Shown piece by piece: positions 12,794-26,340 of a DNA stretch of 64,000 nt; the first letter of the stretch is position 1; each line of letters opens with the position of its first letter. The translations under genes were made by a program, and so were the position numbers. Location: NCBI GenBank assembly GCA_034620365.1, contig JAQGEQ010000301.1:62001-126000 (forward strand), in the 5' to 3' direction. The notes beneath the pieces were generated by a model. The model did no database searches. It saw nothing but the letters and a program-made list of their open reading frames with translations, and was not told the origin of the DNA. Source of the DNA: Pegea sp. RAD2-039 (lineage: Eukaryota > Chordata > Thaliacea > Salpida > Salpidae).

Positions 12794-15700
12794 ATATAGA
12801 AGTAAATAAATTTATTTTTTCCTAATTATTATCTGAAAAAAATTTACAATTAATTAAATCTGATGAAAATTTTCAGATAAAAACAGATTTAAAAGCTTAG
12901 AAATGATTAGCAAAATATTAAAGTATTCAAATAGATGTTCAAATAGATTTTAATAACAAACTTTGTATAAGAACTTATTTTCCTTTCTTAAAAAGAATAA
13001 TAAATAAAATTCACTCAAAGGAACTTGAAAAGCTCTTAAAGAAATAATTCATCATTTGTGAAAAAATATTTTTGATTAAAAAGAAAGAAAAAAATGTTTT
13101 AGGAGAACAGATAAATTCAAATAAATAATTCTTTAGCAAACATCTAACTTCAATTTATGATTTGAAAAAAACTAGTTTTTAGAAGTTTTTATAAAAATTC
13201 CTTGAAATTGAATAGAAATTTGTTCATCAGATTAAAATGTTTTGATAAATTGTTGTAATTATCGATCAACTATTTTTAAATATTTCAGTTTAATTTATCG
13301 TTATAAAGATAAAAGTAACTGATAATAACAAAAGTTATTTCAACTATTTTGATTAAATCATTTTGATTTTGTTTTTAAGGAAAAATTTTTTAGATAAAAA
13401 TGATAGAAGTAAAAATAACTAAAAAAATTAATTTGTAAAAAAAACTTTTTAAAAAATTTTTCAAAATCTCTAATTTTCAGGAAACAACGATAAATACTTC
13501 GTAAAAAAAACCGTTGAAGACGAAATAGTTTGTAGAATTAAGAATAGTTGCTTGACGTAAACCACAAAACCATCTTACATGAATCATTTCAAAATTTTTT
13601 TAAGAATTATTCACAGAATTTGTCAAGTGCTACTATTTAAACAAATTTCAGGAAATTTATTTTTACAAACACATTCTGTAGTCAAATAACTGACACTGTG
13701 TATGATAAAACTGTTGTTAAATGAGCTAAACTTAGTTAAACATAAACCATGACGCAGTAAAAGCAACATATACAGGAATGAGATGTCATCTTTCACAAAT
13801 GAAAGACTAATTTACATTTATTTGAAATTTCTCGTGGTTTCGAAAAGTTCTGAAAATTCAGCCGTTTTGAAAAGTTACGAAAATATTAAACAAAAGAAAA
13901 TAGAACAAAACACTAAAGTGTAAATTCATATAAATTAAAAGGTTTATTTGTTATTCAAAGAATAAAACAATCTATTCATCAATTTTGAAAACAACTTTCT
14001 CTTCAGAATATTTTCTAATTCTTACTAACCCTATTTTAAGTAAAGTGTAAATTGAATCATAAAATCATCAGAAGAACCAAAGAGATTATAAAGATCTTTT
14101 CAAAGAATTAATTTTATAAATTTACTTAAAAAACGGATTTATAAAAAAGGGAAAAAAATTATCCATAAAAAAGTAAAGAAAATAATTAAACTTTATTTGA
14201 ATTGTAATAAATTATTTATTAAAATATAAATAATAATTTGAAGTAGTTGTTTTCTGATGTTTAAAAACAGTTTTGAAAAACTATTGGTGAAAAAACTTAC
14301 AGATTAAATTGAAAAATGATGAAATTAAAAATGTGAAGAATTTTTCTGATTAATATTCTCAGTGGTAAATAACAACTAAAAAGATATTCTTCAAAATCAG
14401 CTGATGTGAATTTTAAAGGTTTTTTTTGCTCATGAAAACAGTTCAGTGCCTCTCGAAAAAAGTTTGTTTTTTCATTTCATGTAAATTTGAAGCTTTTACA
14501 TAAACAACTTTGAAACCCTCTCAAAACTCAGTAAGAGCAATTAGATGCTTTTTGAAATTGCCACGAGTCAAAAAATATCATTTTAAAAACTTTAATTATT
14601 TTAAACCGATTTAAGTTTTGTTGGCAATTTTTTCTACAAATATAAAAAGTATTTCAACAAATGCTAGACAAACAAGAAGCAGGTGTTCTTGTTCACAACT
14701 TGAATTTTTACTGAATTTACAACCGAATGACAAAAAATTGGAAATAAATTCTCAACGCTTCATAACCATCTCGGCATGAAAAATATCTGCGATTGTCAGT
14801 CAAGCAAGTCACGTGAGTTCAGTGAAGCGAGACGAACGAAAAATTCTTCTTGAAAGTTTAATTGATATCAAAGTGATGTAGCAGCAGGTGTTTGTCGAAA
14901 TTATAAAAAAAATATTTTATTTAATAAGAAATAAGCTGTTAGAGGATTAAAAGAAAGTCTGAAGTTAGTTTTAAAGTGGAAAGTTTCAGCAAATAATTAA
15001 TTATTAATGAAATTTATAACTTTTCACAACTGATAAATACACCCTTGGAAAGATTAAAAAAAAAACACATTAAGTTTTTATCGAAAAATTTCTAATTACA
15101 TTTTGATGCAACTAAAAAACAAAATTAAAACCTTTTAAGGAATTAGAAAGTTGATAAAAAATTCTTTAAAAAAAAACTTTGATGAAAATTATTTGCTGAT
15201 AAAAAAAATTATTAGAAAAAAATTGAATTCTTTGAAATGAAATTTCTACTTAAAAGATTTTTTCGGTTTATTTTTATCAATTCAAATTATTAATGAAATT
15301 ATTTGATTGATGTTTAAAGCAACTTAAAAACTGAAAAGTAATCAATAAAAATAAACAAAAAAGTTGAAAATAATTTATACAAAAAATTCAGTTCAAAAAA
15401 CTAAATAAATTTTCAAAAAAAAAACATTTTAAGCAAAAAAATAATTTTCAAATTTCATTTTTCATAAATAAATTTCAAAGTTCATTTATAAAAAAACATT
15501 TTGTTAAAAAAAGATAAAAAAAAATTGTAATGAAAAAACTGATGTTAAAATTGGAGACGAAAAAGAATGTCTTCATCAACAGTAAGATGTTCACGCAAAG
15601 TATCAAAGATTTGATGAAAAGACAAATTGTTAACTTTTAAACAAAATATTATTTTATTAGAAAAATTAAAAAGTAGAAAACTTGAAATCAAAAGAATTTA

Positions 15701-18700
15701 TCAAAGAAATCTGAAAGATATTTGAAAATAATTTCTTGAAAACAAATTAATTAACTGAAAATAAAAAATGTTTAATTTATAAATTTCAAAATCTCAACTT
15801 TTTTAAACCAACAATTTTACTTTTGTGTCATTTTCAGTTTTCAATAATTTTTGCTGAAATACAATTTTAGAAATTATTTGAAAATTAATTATATTAAATA
15901 TTGAAGAGATTGTAGAAAAATGATTATTCGTAATTTGAAGATATTTAAATGATTATCAGCAGATTTATTGATATGATAAAAAAGTTATTTGTTTTTTTTC
16001 TCAACACTTTCAACAAATCCTTAAAAGGAAATTAGATTATTTTTATTATTTCAATTTTATTATAAAAAAATTTTGTAGAAATAAATTTTAAATCAATTTT
16101 TTAAGATTATTAAATAAATAAAACTTTAAAAATTTTAAAGTTGAAATGAAAAAAATGAAATTCATTTTCAAGAAGTTCAAATTTGAAGAACTACTAATTC
16201 TACAAATTATTCAAACTCTTCAAACAAAACACTTCAAATCTTTTCTCTGTTTTTTCAAAACTATTTTGTAAAAAGTAGAAATCTTAAAAACTAAATTTTA
16301 TTTGATTTCAAAAAAGTAAAAAAACTGAAAGTTCTAACTCAACATAAACAGAAAAAGGTTTCATCTACACCTCACTAGAAAGAACAAAATTAAATGAACT
16401 GAATATATTCACTTCTACTGAGTAAAGATAACATCAATGAATTGAACTCCAAAAAATCACTTGTGAAAAAATCTTGAAACATTTTAAAAGGTTTTTAGCT
16501 CTTTAGCGCCTCCAGTGGTCGAACGAGTCTTTTAACAAATTAATATTTGATTTGAAATTTTTTGTAAAAGTTTTATGTAAATTTGATTATTTACAAATTA
16601 ATTCACTTTCAAAGTTGCTTTTGCAGTTAATGTTGATTTGATTTTAGAAAAAGAAGCTTTTTTACAAATTTGTTGAATTAAAATTAGTTTTTAATGATTG
16701 TAAAAGATACTAAGTTTATTATAAACAATATTAGTTATTTATACTTAATTCCAAATACACAAAAAATACATTTCCAAATAATTATATCTTTTTTATACAA
16801 ATTAATCTACTTAAATATAAACAATCTATTTTTATAATAACAAAACTTAATAACTTTTATTTGGGAATAAAATAATTTTTTAAAAAGTTATTTTTTTGTA
16901 TTTTATTTGTAAATGTTGAAACTTTGAACATTTTAACTTCAAGCACTAATGAACTTGTTCAATGTTAGCTTAGGCGAAAGCTGGCAGGCCTGAGCTAACG
17001 AATACCTCATTCTTCAAAATAAAAAATGACGTAACTTTAAATTGTTGGTAAAAATAGCTTGAAGTAGATAGTTTAGGTAATTATTATTAATCGTAAACAG
17101 TTTGAAATAAAAAGTTTGAAAAATTTATTTGTTTTTTAGTATATTTTATCTATTTAATAAAAAAATCAATAAAATGTAAAATTTTGGAAATAATTTGAGA
17201 TTTAATCAAATAATTATTATCTGATAATAATTATAAATATTTGAAAATAATTTTACAACAAAATTTAATTTCTAAGAATATTTTTTGAAATCGAAAAAGT
17301 ATTTTATTAAATTGAATAAGAAGTATTAATGTCATGGCAACATTTCATCTTTAAACGCTGACGCTTGTGTAAAAGAGCGTCAGAAAAATGTTTCTGTCTT
17401 TTGAAACTTTAACAATTTTTATGAAATATTTGAAATTTTTTATTAAAATTCAGATTTTTCGAACTTTAAAGCAACAAGATGTGATTCTTCAGAAAAGTAA
17501 TCCTAAAAAAGTAATCCATCTTCGGATGTAGTTGTTGCTTCAGTTGTTTGTGGAGTTGAAAAACTCCCAAAACTACAAAATTAAGTTTTATCAAATAGTT
17601 ATCTATTTCGATAATTTATATAAATTTAAAAGTATCTTAATTTTCTCAAAAGATTTTTGCTTTTGACAAACTTTTGACAAACTTAAATCAAATTAACAAT
17701 TTTAAAAAATAGAATTTATTAAGTTTACAACAAAATCAATTTGTACTTTTTTCTAAACTGATTTTCTAAAACAGTTTTAAAGTAGAAATGAACTTTTATT
17801 TCAGAAATGAAATTTTGAAGAAAGTAAAATATTTTCAACCATATTATTAGCAAATAGAGAATTTCTAAAATTTCGAAAACCACAAAAGAAAAAAGTTTTG
17901 AAAATTTCTTTATTAATGTGTTACAAAACATCAACAAATTTCTTATTAAAAACTGATTAATATTTTGAAGATAAACAAATTATTTTAACCTTTTTAATTT
18001 TTAAATATTTTGAATAACTTGCTTCAGTAGAAATAAACTGAAATATTTCAAGAACTTTTTTCTGTTAGTTAAAAACGAATGTTTTAAAATAGTTTGAAGT
18101 CTGTGAAAGTTTAAAAAGATTTTTTACATTATAGAAAATATTAATTAAATAATTAAGTTCTTCAAAACTTTTTAAACATTTAAAACAAAATAAAAAATAA
18201 ATTTTCATGAAAATATTGTAACTTAGAATTTTCATTTGTTTGGTTTACTCATTGAATATATACTTTTGTTGTTTGCTTAACTAATTCAAGTGATATTTTC
18301 AATTAAATTTCAATTAAATACCCAAATTTTGGTTTTATTTAGTAAACACATGACTACGAGTGACAAACTCAAATGTAGAAAAATATTATCTGCAAAAAGT
18401 CAATAAAAAAAGGGTTTTTGAAAAATTACAACTTATGTAGAAAAGTCCCAAATAGAATTAGAATATCAAAATGTTTCTAAATATCTGTTTTATTCAAAAA
18501 TATTTGATATTAAGCCAAAATTATATAAGATTTTTGATAAAACTTTTTCAAACTAAAAAATCTATTTTAAATTTTTGTCGTTTTAACTTTTTATTTAAAA
18601 GTTCTATTTTTGTGTTTACTTAAATTCTGACTTTTTAAATCGTTTAAGAATAAAATTGAATTATGATTTGCTTGTAATAAATCATTTACTAAACAATATT

Positions 18701-20728
18701 TCCATTTAAATAGTTTTTAGAAAGTTAATAAAAATTTCAACAAAAAACTACAAAGTTTATTATTAGAAACAAAGTTTTTATTTTAAAGTTGAAATAATAA
18801 TATTTAATTTTTTCTAGTTAGCTTAAAGAAAAACCTTTTCTAGTTTTCATGTTTTTAGTTTGAAAAACTTGTTCAATTAATTTATTAGAAATTTGAAATA
18901 TTTATCAAAAGTTGGTTTTATTAAATAATAATTATTTTTGGTTTGTTAAAAACGAACTTAGAAAATCGAGATTTCTTTTTATATTTATTTAATCTGTAAA
19001 TTATATTTAATAAAATAAAGATATTTTATAAGTTGAACCGTTATAATATTTCCAACATTATCATTTCTAAACTGTAGTTTTTCCTTTTCTCAATATTACT
19101 ATAATTTTATGTAATTGTTTACTGTTATATGTTTTGAGGACTACTGAAATACCATGTGTTACATCTTTTACTTTCTATATTTTTGACTTAATTGATATTG
19201 TTTGTGAGAATGTGTGTTAGCGAGAGGTACCCTCCTTCGCATTTATTGAAATAAATAAACAAATTTGAAAGTCTTCAATAAGTTTTCAACAAAATATTTT
19301 AACTTGTAAAAAACTGTTGCTTCAATTTTTCAACAAATTTATTTAATCTTTTCAAAACTAAAAAGTTATTTAAATCCTTGAAATAGAAAATAAGTAAATA
19401 AATTTGAAAAATTAAATAGTCATCACTTGAAAGAGTTCTGTATCTGCTTATTTTCAATAAATTTGAACTTCTTAGTTGAAATTTTGTTTAAATTTTTATC
19501 TCTGAAGTCTTTCTTCATAAAAAACCTTTAAAAAAATTTAGTAGAAAATATTAACAAAAAACTGAAACAGATGTTTCTGTTGAAAGTTTCAATTCTTTTT
19601 GAAAATAACTTTTTTTAGATTTTCTCAAATAAAATTGAAACTTTCTGATTTGAAAATTGATTGAAAAATAAATCAAGAAACCAATCTGAAAATAAAACAC
19701 AAATAAGCGAAGTATGGCTAACTTACAAATTAATTAATTTAATTATTTTGAAATTAAACACTTGCGTAAAGTCGATTATGAAATGAAAACGTTTAATTTC
19801 AGAAAAGTATTTTTCTGTTTGAAGATATTTAATTAATTACTAATTTAATCGAAAAAGTTGATTCAATTTAATTGCTTACAAATTTTTGATACAAATTTTT
19901 GATACAAATAGTTTTGAGTTTAACAAATACTACTTTATGAGAAAATATATTTTGAAGTTTGAACAAATCTACACTGAGATAGAAAATTAGAATTTCCAAA
20001 TAAAGTATTTATTATTGAATTATTATAATTTTTTGTTATAAAATGTTTGATATCAACGTTTTTCAATATAAAATTTATTTATTCTTTAATTTAATGAAAT
20101 AAATATTAATTATAAATTTTTCTTAACTCAAAAAAATCAATTTTTACTTTAAAGAAATAAGTTTGGAAAAAGTTATTAGCAACAATTTGAAACTAAATCG
20201 ATAAAATTAGGTTTGATAAGTAATAATAGAAAAACTCAAATTACTTTATTGAAAGTCTAAAATTATTTAATTTGAAATTTATTCATCAAATTATTAATAG
20301 TGACTCAACATTTGAACTGAAAACTTCAACAAAATTTTATTAAATTCTTAATTTATGAAATTAGTGACAAGATTTAATGGTTAAGAATTCGAAAATTAGA
20401 TTTTATCATTTTTAACATAAATTTCTATAATGATCAAATTTAAAAATAAATTTTTTGATATTTTTGGTAATTTATCTTTAAATAAACTCCTGAAAATAAA
20501 CAGATTTTCAATTTAGAAAATAAAATCTTTTCGAAAATGAAAAACAGAAGAAACAAAACATCAAATTGAGAAGTAAACCTGAAAAATGAAAAAATAAAAT
20601 TTGAAAAGTTTCTTTTATTTGATAAAATGTAAAAAAAAAAACTTCAAATGATAAAAGATTTTTGTAAAAGTTGAGAAAAACTCCCAAGAAAGTCTCAATT
20701 GATACCAGCATCCAGAAGATCTGTTTGT
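12794..20728. other. AT-rich region upstream of the TANC-type gene, no gene seen
   Basis: I find no homologous or splice-supported exon. From about 12.8 to 16.48 kb the plus strand is A-rich. The minus (TANC-sense) strand is therefore T-rich, like the sense strand of long introns elsewhere in the window, so this may be TANC 5' intron. Small GC-richer spots lie near 13.55 kb, 14.81 kb (GTCACGTG) and 16.51 kb (GCGCCTCCAGTGGTC). The rest, to 20.7 kb, is featureless AT-rich sequence. Confidence 0.5.
14808..14815. promoter_or_regulatory. GTCACGTG E-box in a GC-richer patch
   Basis: A perfect GTCACGTG (bHLH-ZIP type: USF, Max or MITF class) inside a GC-richer stretch of about 70 bp (about 14.77-14.84 kb), 2 kb upstream of the TANC-type start codon. 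It could mark the promoter or a non-coding first exon. Only the motif and its position support this. Confidence 0.3.
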
Positions 20729-20793
20729 GATCTTCATCTCGAAGACCTACTTGTGGATCTTCATCTCGAAGACCTACTTGTGGATCTTCATCT
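20729..20793. repeat. 27-bp tandem repeat, 2.4 copies
   Basis: Two exact 27-bp units (20729-20755 and 20756-20782) followed by 11 bp of a third. The unit starts GATCTTCATCTCGAAGAC. The period is exactly nine codons. The minus strand reads a repeated D-E-D-P-Q-V-G-L-R in one open frame, so it may lie in a coding exon, but I see no convincing gene around it. Confidence 0.85.
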
Positions 20794-20963
20794 ATTTGCT
20801 TTATTAGGTTTGGCGAGATGAGTTGATAATTGAGATGATAAGAAATTAAATAATTTGATAATATCTTCAATAAAAGTTGCAGATTTGTGAATATTTTCTA
20901 AGTGATCGAAATATGATATAGAAGCAGCAGATAAGATGTGCATTTAAAGACTACGAATGAAAG

Positions 20964-21315
20964 ATGACGTCATAACTATCGCGTCGTCATGACAACCAGT
21001 TGTGTAGATGGTCATAGCAACCACCTCTACTGTCCCACATTTGTAGGACATGTGGACTAACCAACTCAGATCAGACTACACGTGAGTTGATGACCACTAT
21101 GACGTCATCTCTGACCACTTGTGACCAGGTTGAAACGGACCAGTGCACTGGTAGCTGGTCTCTGGGGGTTAATAGAAACAGTTGTCAGGAAATGAGGCTT
21201 CAGATTGAAAAGAGTCGGCAACATTAGCCGACGAATCTTCATCAGCTACATTCACGAGGCAGTAAACCAACGAGAAAATAGCTGCATCGCGCAGATGACG
21301 TCATACGACGCGATG
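20964..21315. promoter_or_regulatory. CRE-rich regulatory island
   Basis: A GC-richer block with three perfect ATGACGTCAT sites (20964-20973, 21099-21108, 21295-21304). It also has a CACGTG E-box (21079-21084), a 14-bp perfect palindrome (21139-21152) and, around the third CRE, flanking arms CATCGCG (21285-21291) and CGCGATG (21309-21315). No frame is open across it. It lies downstream of the CDC42SE poly(A) signal and about 8 kb upstream of the TANC start codon, both minus-strand genes. It is therefore a candidate distal promoter or enhancer of TANC, or the promoter of an unseen transcript. CREB/ATF-type binding is the family inference. Confidence 0.55.
21139..21152. repeat. Perfect 14-bp palindrome
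   Basis: ACCAGTGCACTGGT is its own reverse complement. It sits within the CRE-rich island, with further GACCAG and CTGGTC copies on both sides (about 21122-21160). It may be a dimer binding site or form a small cruciform. Confidence 0.6.
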
Positions 21316-21562
21316 TAGGTGTCGGTTAGAAAGGAAGAAGAAGGCGAGAGAGAAGTTTAGAAAGGACCTTTTGGCATTTAGTAGTCAGATAATTAGAGTT
21401 GAAAACGTCGTTGGTGGAAATATTTCGTTGTTTGAAAGATAATCTCATTGAGCGATTAGTTGGAAGACAACAGTGATGTACAACAGTAGACAGGAAGAAA
21501 AGGGGAAGAAAGTGGTTGATGTGAGATGTTTGTATCCACAGTTGAAGCAGAATACAATTTCA

Positions 21563-21568
21563 TTTATT
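21563..21568 (-). terminator. Candidate poly(A) signal of the CDC42SE gene
   Basis: AATAAA on the minus strand about 155 nt beyond the stop codon of the CDC42 small effector gene. Nothing better is closer. Confidence 0.4.
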
Positions 21569-21721
21569 GCACGAATTACTCTTCAAATTGTTTGTGGATC
21601 TTGAATATAATTGAACAAAATAAAGAGAATTGAAAGAAATCCGACCGAGAAAAATTCTGTGGATAAAAATGTTGAAATAATTCTTCAAATAATCTTCTGA
21701 TATCACAAACACTTACTCTAT

Positions 21722-22738
21722 TTATGTTACTTGCTTGATATCGACAACTTTACGTTCAACGTTCACTTGTGATTTATGTTCATAACCTCCTTTACTCTGC
21801 ATATGCTGTTGAACCTAAATATTCGAGATTCTAAACGTCAACTTTATATATCACTTCTATTGAGCAATCTATCATAAAAGCAAGTAGTGTGTGCCGGAAA
21901 CTACTTCTACAAAATGTGACGTAAACAAAAAAAGCTGCTAAACATCAATTAAAGTTTAACAGTTTAACGAAAAACTTTTCTAATTTCACTAAGAGGTCTT
22001 TCATGGTGTTGAAACTGGATATAGATGATTTGTTGGAGCTTGTAAAAGTTACAATTTGAAAAATGTTTGAGACAAATAGTTTGTAGAAAGTAAGTTGCAA
22101 TTAATTGTGGAATTTGAATCAAGAATATAAATTTCGTCATTGAGTTCGTGTTAAATATAAATTGGTTTTGAAAAACGTTCATGAGATTTTCAATTTAATG
22201 AAATGTCAGAAAATTTGAAGAATATTTCATGATGAAAATAAAAATTTCTACTCAAGTTGAAAAACCAAAGAAGTTATCAGAAGAATTAAGAAGAAAAACA
22301 TCTAATTTAATCCAATTTCAAATCTTTTGTTGTCAATTTAAGGTCTTTATGTTATCAGATTTCAACTGAAAAGCAATTAATAGAAGTAGAAGAAGATAAA
22401 AGACGACTTAAACATTGTTATTTGACAAAAGATAGAAAGTCACTAAAACCATTTTCAGCTACAACAAATCGTGTCTGAAGCAATTAAATGAATATAAGAT
22501 GAAAATTTGAAGAACAACTTTATGATACGAACCCCATTTCCACCGGATTCACCAGAACCAATATGATTGAGGTGTTGGAAGTTAGCAGGTGGTCCAATCA
22601 TCGACAAGTCAATCTTTCTCCTTCGTCTCTTCTAACAACAAAAGATGATTAAAAGAGACTCATCGAGATTTAATCAATTACTGGAGTTCTTGAATTTGTA
22701 GGTAAACAGCAGGTAAAACATAGGAAGACTTCAGACAT
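21722..22738 (-). CDS. CDC42SE: CDC42 small effector (SPEC family), 3 exons, 82 aa
   Basis: Exons 22738-22682, 22631-22533 and 21814-21722, all phase 0 (19 + 33 + 30 codons, then stop). The N-terminus MSEVFLCFTCC carries the family's cysteine cluster (C7, C10, C11; the C10/C11 pair is the palmitoylation site in vertebrate SPEC1/2). It is followed by the basic run KRRRRK (20-25) and the CRIB motif: I31, P33, F37, H39, H42, I43, G44, then SG. The last exon has the conserved MQSKGGY. Length matches the family (about 79-84 aa). Family members bind GTP-CDC42 at the plasma membrane and affect actin. The second intron is about 720 nt and its donor (GGG|GTTCGT) is weak, so a small exon between CRIB and MQSKGGY, where vertebrate proteins have a few more residues, is not excluded. 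Confidence 0.93.
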
Positions 22739-25700
22739 TTTGGAAGATATCAAATTACTGAAGATGTCTGTAAATAAATCAAGTCAACAGATTGACTAGT
22801 TGATGAAATTTCATTAAATAAAAAAAAAGGATTTTTTAGAAATTTAATTCAGATTTTGAAGCTTACTTTAGTTATCTTGATTACTCCCAAAAAAATGTGG
22901 CTGAAAAATTTATTTAAAATCAAAATAAATTATTGATGTAAAGCCTAAAAAAGAAAAAAATTAAAAATATATTTTTTATGAAACAAAAAAATGTTAATTT
23001 GATTTCAGTAAAAAACTGAAATATTTTCTAATTTTATAAAAGTTTTAGAAATAAATTTCTAAAAATTTAAACATTTCAAAGTTTCTAAAAATCAATTTGA
23101 AAAGAAATTAGAAAATGAAACATATTTACAAATGATATCAAAATCAAAAACGAATATTTAAAATGATTAATTCAATTTTGACTTAAAAGCAAATTTAAAA
23201 AAGAAAATTAAAGAAAGTTTGAAGAATTACAGAAATTTCCAAATCACAATTTCATAACTAGCTTGCTAGATAGATTGAAACAATTCTTCTATTTATGTAA
23301 AGGAATTAGAAACATAAATATAATATTTCGAATTTGTACTTTCGAATTAACTGTGATATTTTACTTGTGGATTAAAAACAATTGTTACAACTTTCCTTAT
23401 AAAACACAATCACTTCTAAAGATATAAATAACAACTACAAAATAGATATCCAAATTTTAAAATAGAAATTGTCAAATGAATGTTTCAACAATTGATTTAT
23501 GTAAGATGAAACTAAACAATGATGTTTTGTTAATATTCAGCTGTTTCATAAGATTACACAAACTACAAAATAATTTCTAAATTAAATTCACAACATATTA
23601 CATATATATCAAAAAATATATTAAAATTAAATAAAGTTTTTTGTGTGATTTTTTTCATTATTCTTAAAAATTCATTTAAAAGAAAAACTAAATTATTATT
23701 AGTAATATTTTAGCAAAAAACTAATGACATACTAATTCATAAAAATTATCACAATAAAACATAACTATAATATAAGATGACTAAAAACTCTCTGTTTAGA
23801 AATCAGAATTTTTAATTAAAACATTGAAAGCTATCATTATTATGTTAAAAAAAAACATTTAAACATTTACAATACATGTTTTGATTTAATAAAAATAGAA
23901 TTTGAAGAATATATGCTGAAATATAATAAAATAACGAGAAAACAAAAAAAATTTGTTGATAAATAATTAAATAAGAGTTAAATAAGGTTTAAATTTAAAA
24001 TTGTTTGTTAACAATTAATAATAAATAGACTAGCACCAATTTATTTTAAACATTTAAAATATTTCTAAACTTCTAGAAATTAAAAAAACTACAAAAGTAA
24101 TTATTCATTTTTAAAATAATAAAAAAAGTTGCTAGACTTTTTCAATATAACTTATAACCATACAATTATTTGATAAAATTTAACTATTTAATTAAAATAA
24201 TTAATAAATATGACAACAACTTAAGGTTAACATTAATAAAAGTCATAGACACAAAAATATATCTAAATATAATATTTATAAAGCTGTAGTAAAACCCTAA
24301 TACTATATTAAGTAGCAAGTATATAACTTATAATAACACCTATTTTAAATAGATTATTATATTTATTATCAGATAGTTTTCTCAATCCTAATTTTCTTCC
24401 TTATAAAGCAATTAGAAAATGTATTTATGATCATATAAACATTTATAAAACTTTTAATTATTATTAAATTGATTATAAAAAACATCAATTCTAAACTTAA
24501 ATAATAATTTTATAAAACTAATTGATATACTGAATGAAAACTTAGTAAAAATTTATGAAAATACTAAATCATTACTAACTTTTAGTTTAATAATATGAAT
24601 TTTAAAGTGGTTAATAAATATAAAACTTTAAATTATTCATTAATTAATAATATAAGAAGTCATCAAAAAATAAAGATCTACTTGTAATATTTGCTGTAAA
24701 ATTTAGTTTAAAATAAAATTAATTATCTCAAGTTAATTTTTATAAGGTTTTATACTTTAAAAAATATTAATAAATTTCATATAAATATTCAAAATACAAA
24801 AAAAAGTATTAGCAGTTATAATAAATAAATTTAAAAATTATAAAATAAATTTTAACTTTGATTTGACTAATTATAGAATTATTGTTTACAAGTTTTACAA
24901 AAATAAATTATCTTGCAACTTAAATAAAAACATGAAAACAAAATAATTAAAAAAAAAACAATTTTTTAATACAAAAAAGTTGCTGGGTAAAAATAAAGTT
25001 TTAGGATAAAAAAAATAAAATCTAAAAGACATTAAATAATTTCAAAATTTTATATAAAATAAATTAAATATAATTACAATTATAATTGTTTATAAAAATC
25101 AACAGCATTATAAAAATATCAACTGCATAAAGTATAAAAAATTATAAATCAAAGTATCAACAAAAACACAAATTTTGGAAATTATAAACAATTTTTACAA
25201 TAAAAAATCAATTTTAAGAAATTTCTTAAAATTGAAAGTATAAACAGAAGTTAGTAAGAACAACATTAGACCAAGCCCACAGTATTTTGTTGCCGGTTAT
25301 TCTAAGTCCATTTTAGTTGATTAAAAAATCAAATTTACGCCCATTTGAGATAAGAAACTTTCAGAAAGTTTTTTACTTTTGAAATGGTATTTATAAATAG
25401 AAAATACTTTCAACAAACTGCTATAAAACTAATTACATTAACTTAAGTAGAAAATATGATTTAAAAACACGCTATAAATTTGAATCAAAGAGTTAACCTA
25501 ATTTATCTCAAGTTTAGTTCATTAAACGAGTTTACTTAAATGTTTCTACAATACATATCATTCATTTTGATAGTTATAACAATGAAAAAAAAAAGTCACA
25601 TACTAAAAAGTAAAAAAGATTAAATAACAAGAGTTTACAAATTTGAAATTTGTTTAAAAATAAACTATTCTACTGCAGGCTAAAAAATAAAAATCAGTTT

Positions 25701-26340
25701 ATCAAATCACATAGTTCAACAAAAGTTGATAAAGAAGCAAATTAAAGTTGTTAAAGTAATATTAATGTCACAGCACAATATTACCAACGAGTAAATGAGC
25801 TTTTAGTAAGACCAAATATCATGAAAAAATTATTTTTTGTTTGAGAAAGTTTTAAAAGTTAATACCCTATAACAACTGAACAAGTTTATTTCCTATTTGC
25901 AAATCCAACTGACGTTGTTATAATCCTATTTTAGAAATTGATTTAAAGGTTGAATTAATCGGTATTTTCCAAATTACGATTCTAATAATTTCATTAAAAA
26001 CAGTTTTTTAGCTAAGATAGAAAGTCATATACACTTGAACATATCTACTCGAAAAATTATAAGAATAGTTAATTGCAAAGTATCAAAGTAGCAAAAAAAT
26101 AACTAAACGACTCTGGCTAAATATTATCTATTAATTAAATGATCTATGTAACTTTTAACGATTTTTGTATAAAATTTTTGAATTTCAGAATGCTTAACTG
26201 AGCTTAACAGAATGCTTAACTAGCTAACTACAAATCTCTCGGCATTTATTATCAGCCCATTAAATAAATTATATAAAATTTCACAATATATAATATTAAA
26301 TTTCATATTCAATTAAGCTGATTAATATGTAATTAAAAAA
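22739..26340. other. A-rich intergenic or 5' intron region
   Basis: The plus strand is clearly richer in A than T throughout. I see no exon or RNA gene. Read as the minus-strand leader of CDC42SE it would be T-rich, like the sense strand of long introns in the window. It is probably 5' UTR or intron of CDC42SE up to a start near 26.4 kb. Confidence 0.5.

Noticed and set aside
17725..17937. Open frames of 60-100 codons in AT-rich DNA (also 43140-43388, 45254-45565, 56711-56929, 61762-62016)
   Set aside because: Their residue content (F, K, L, I, N) is what AT-rich random sequence gives. They lack splice signals, homology and local G+C rise.
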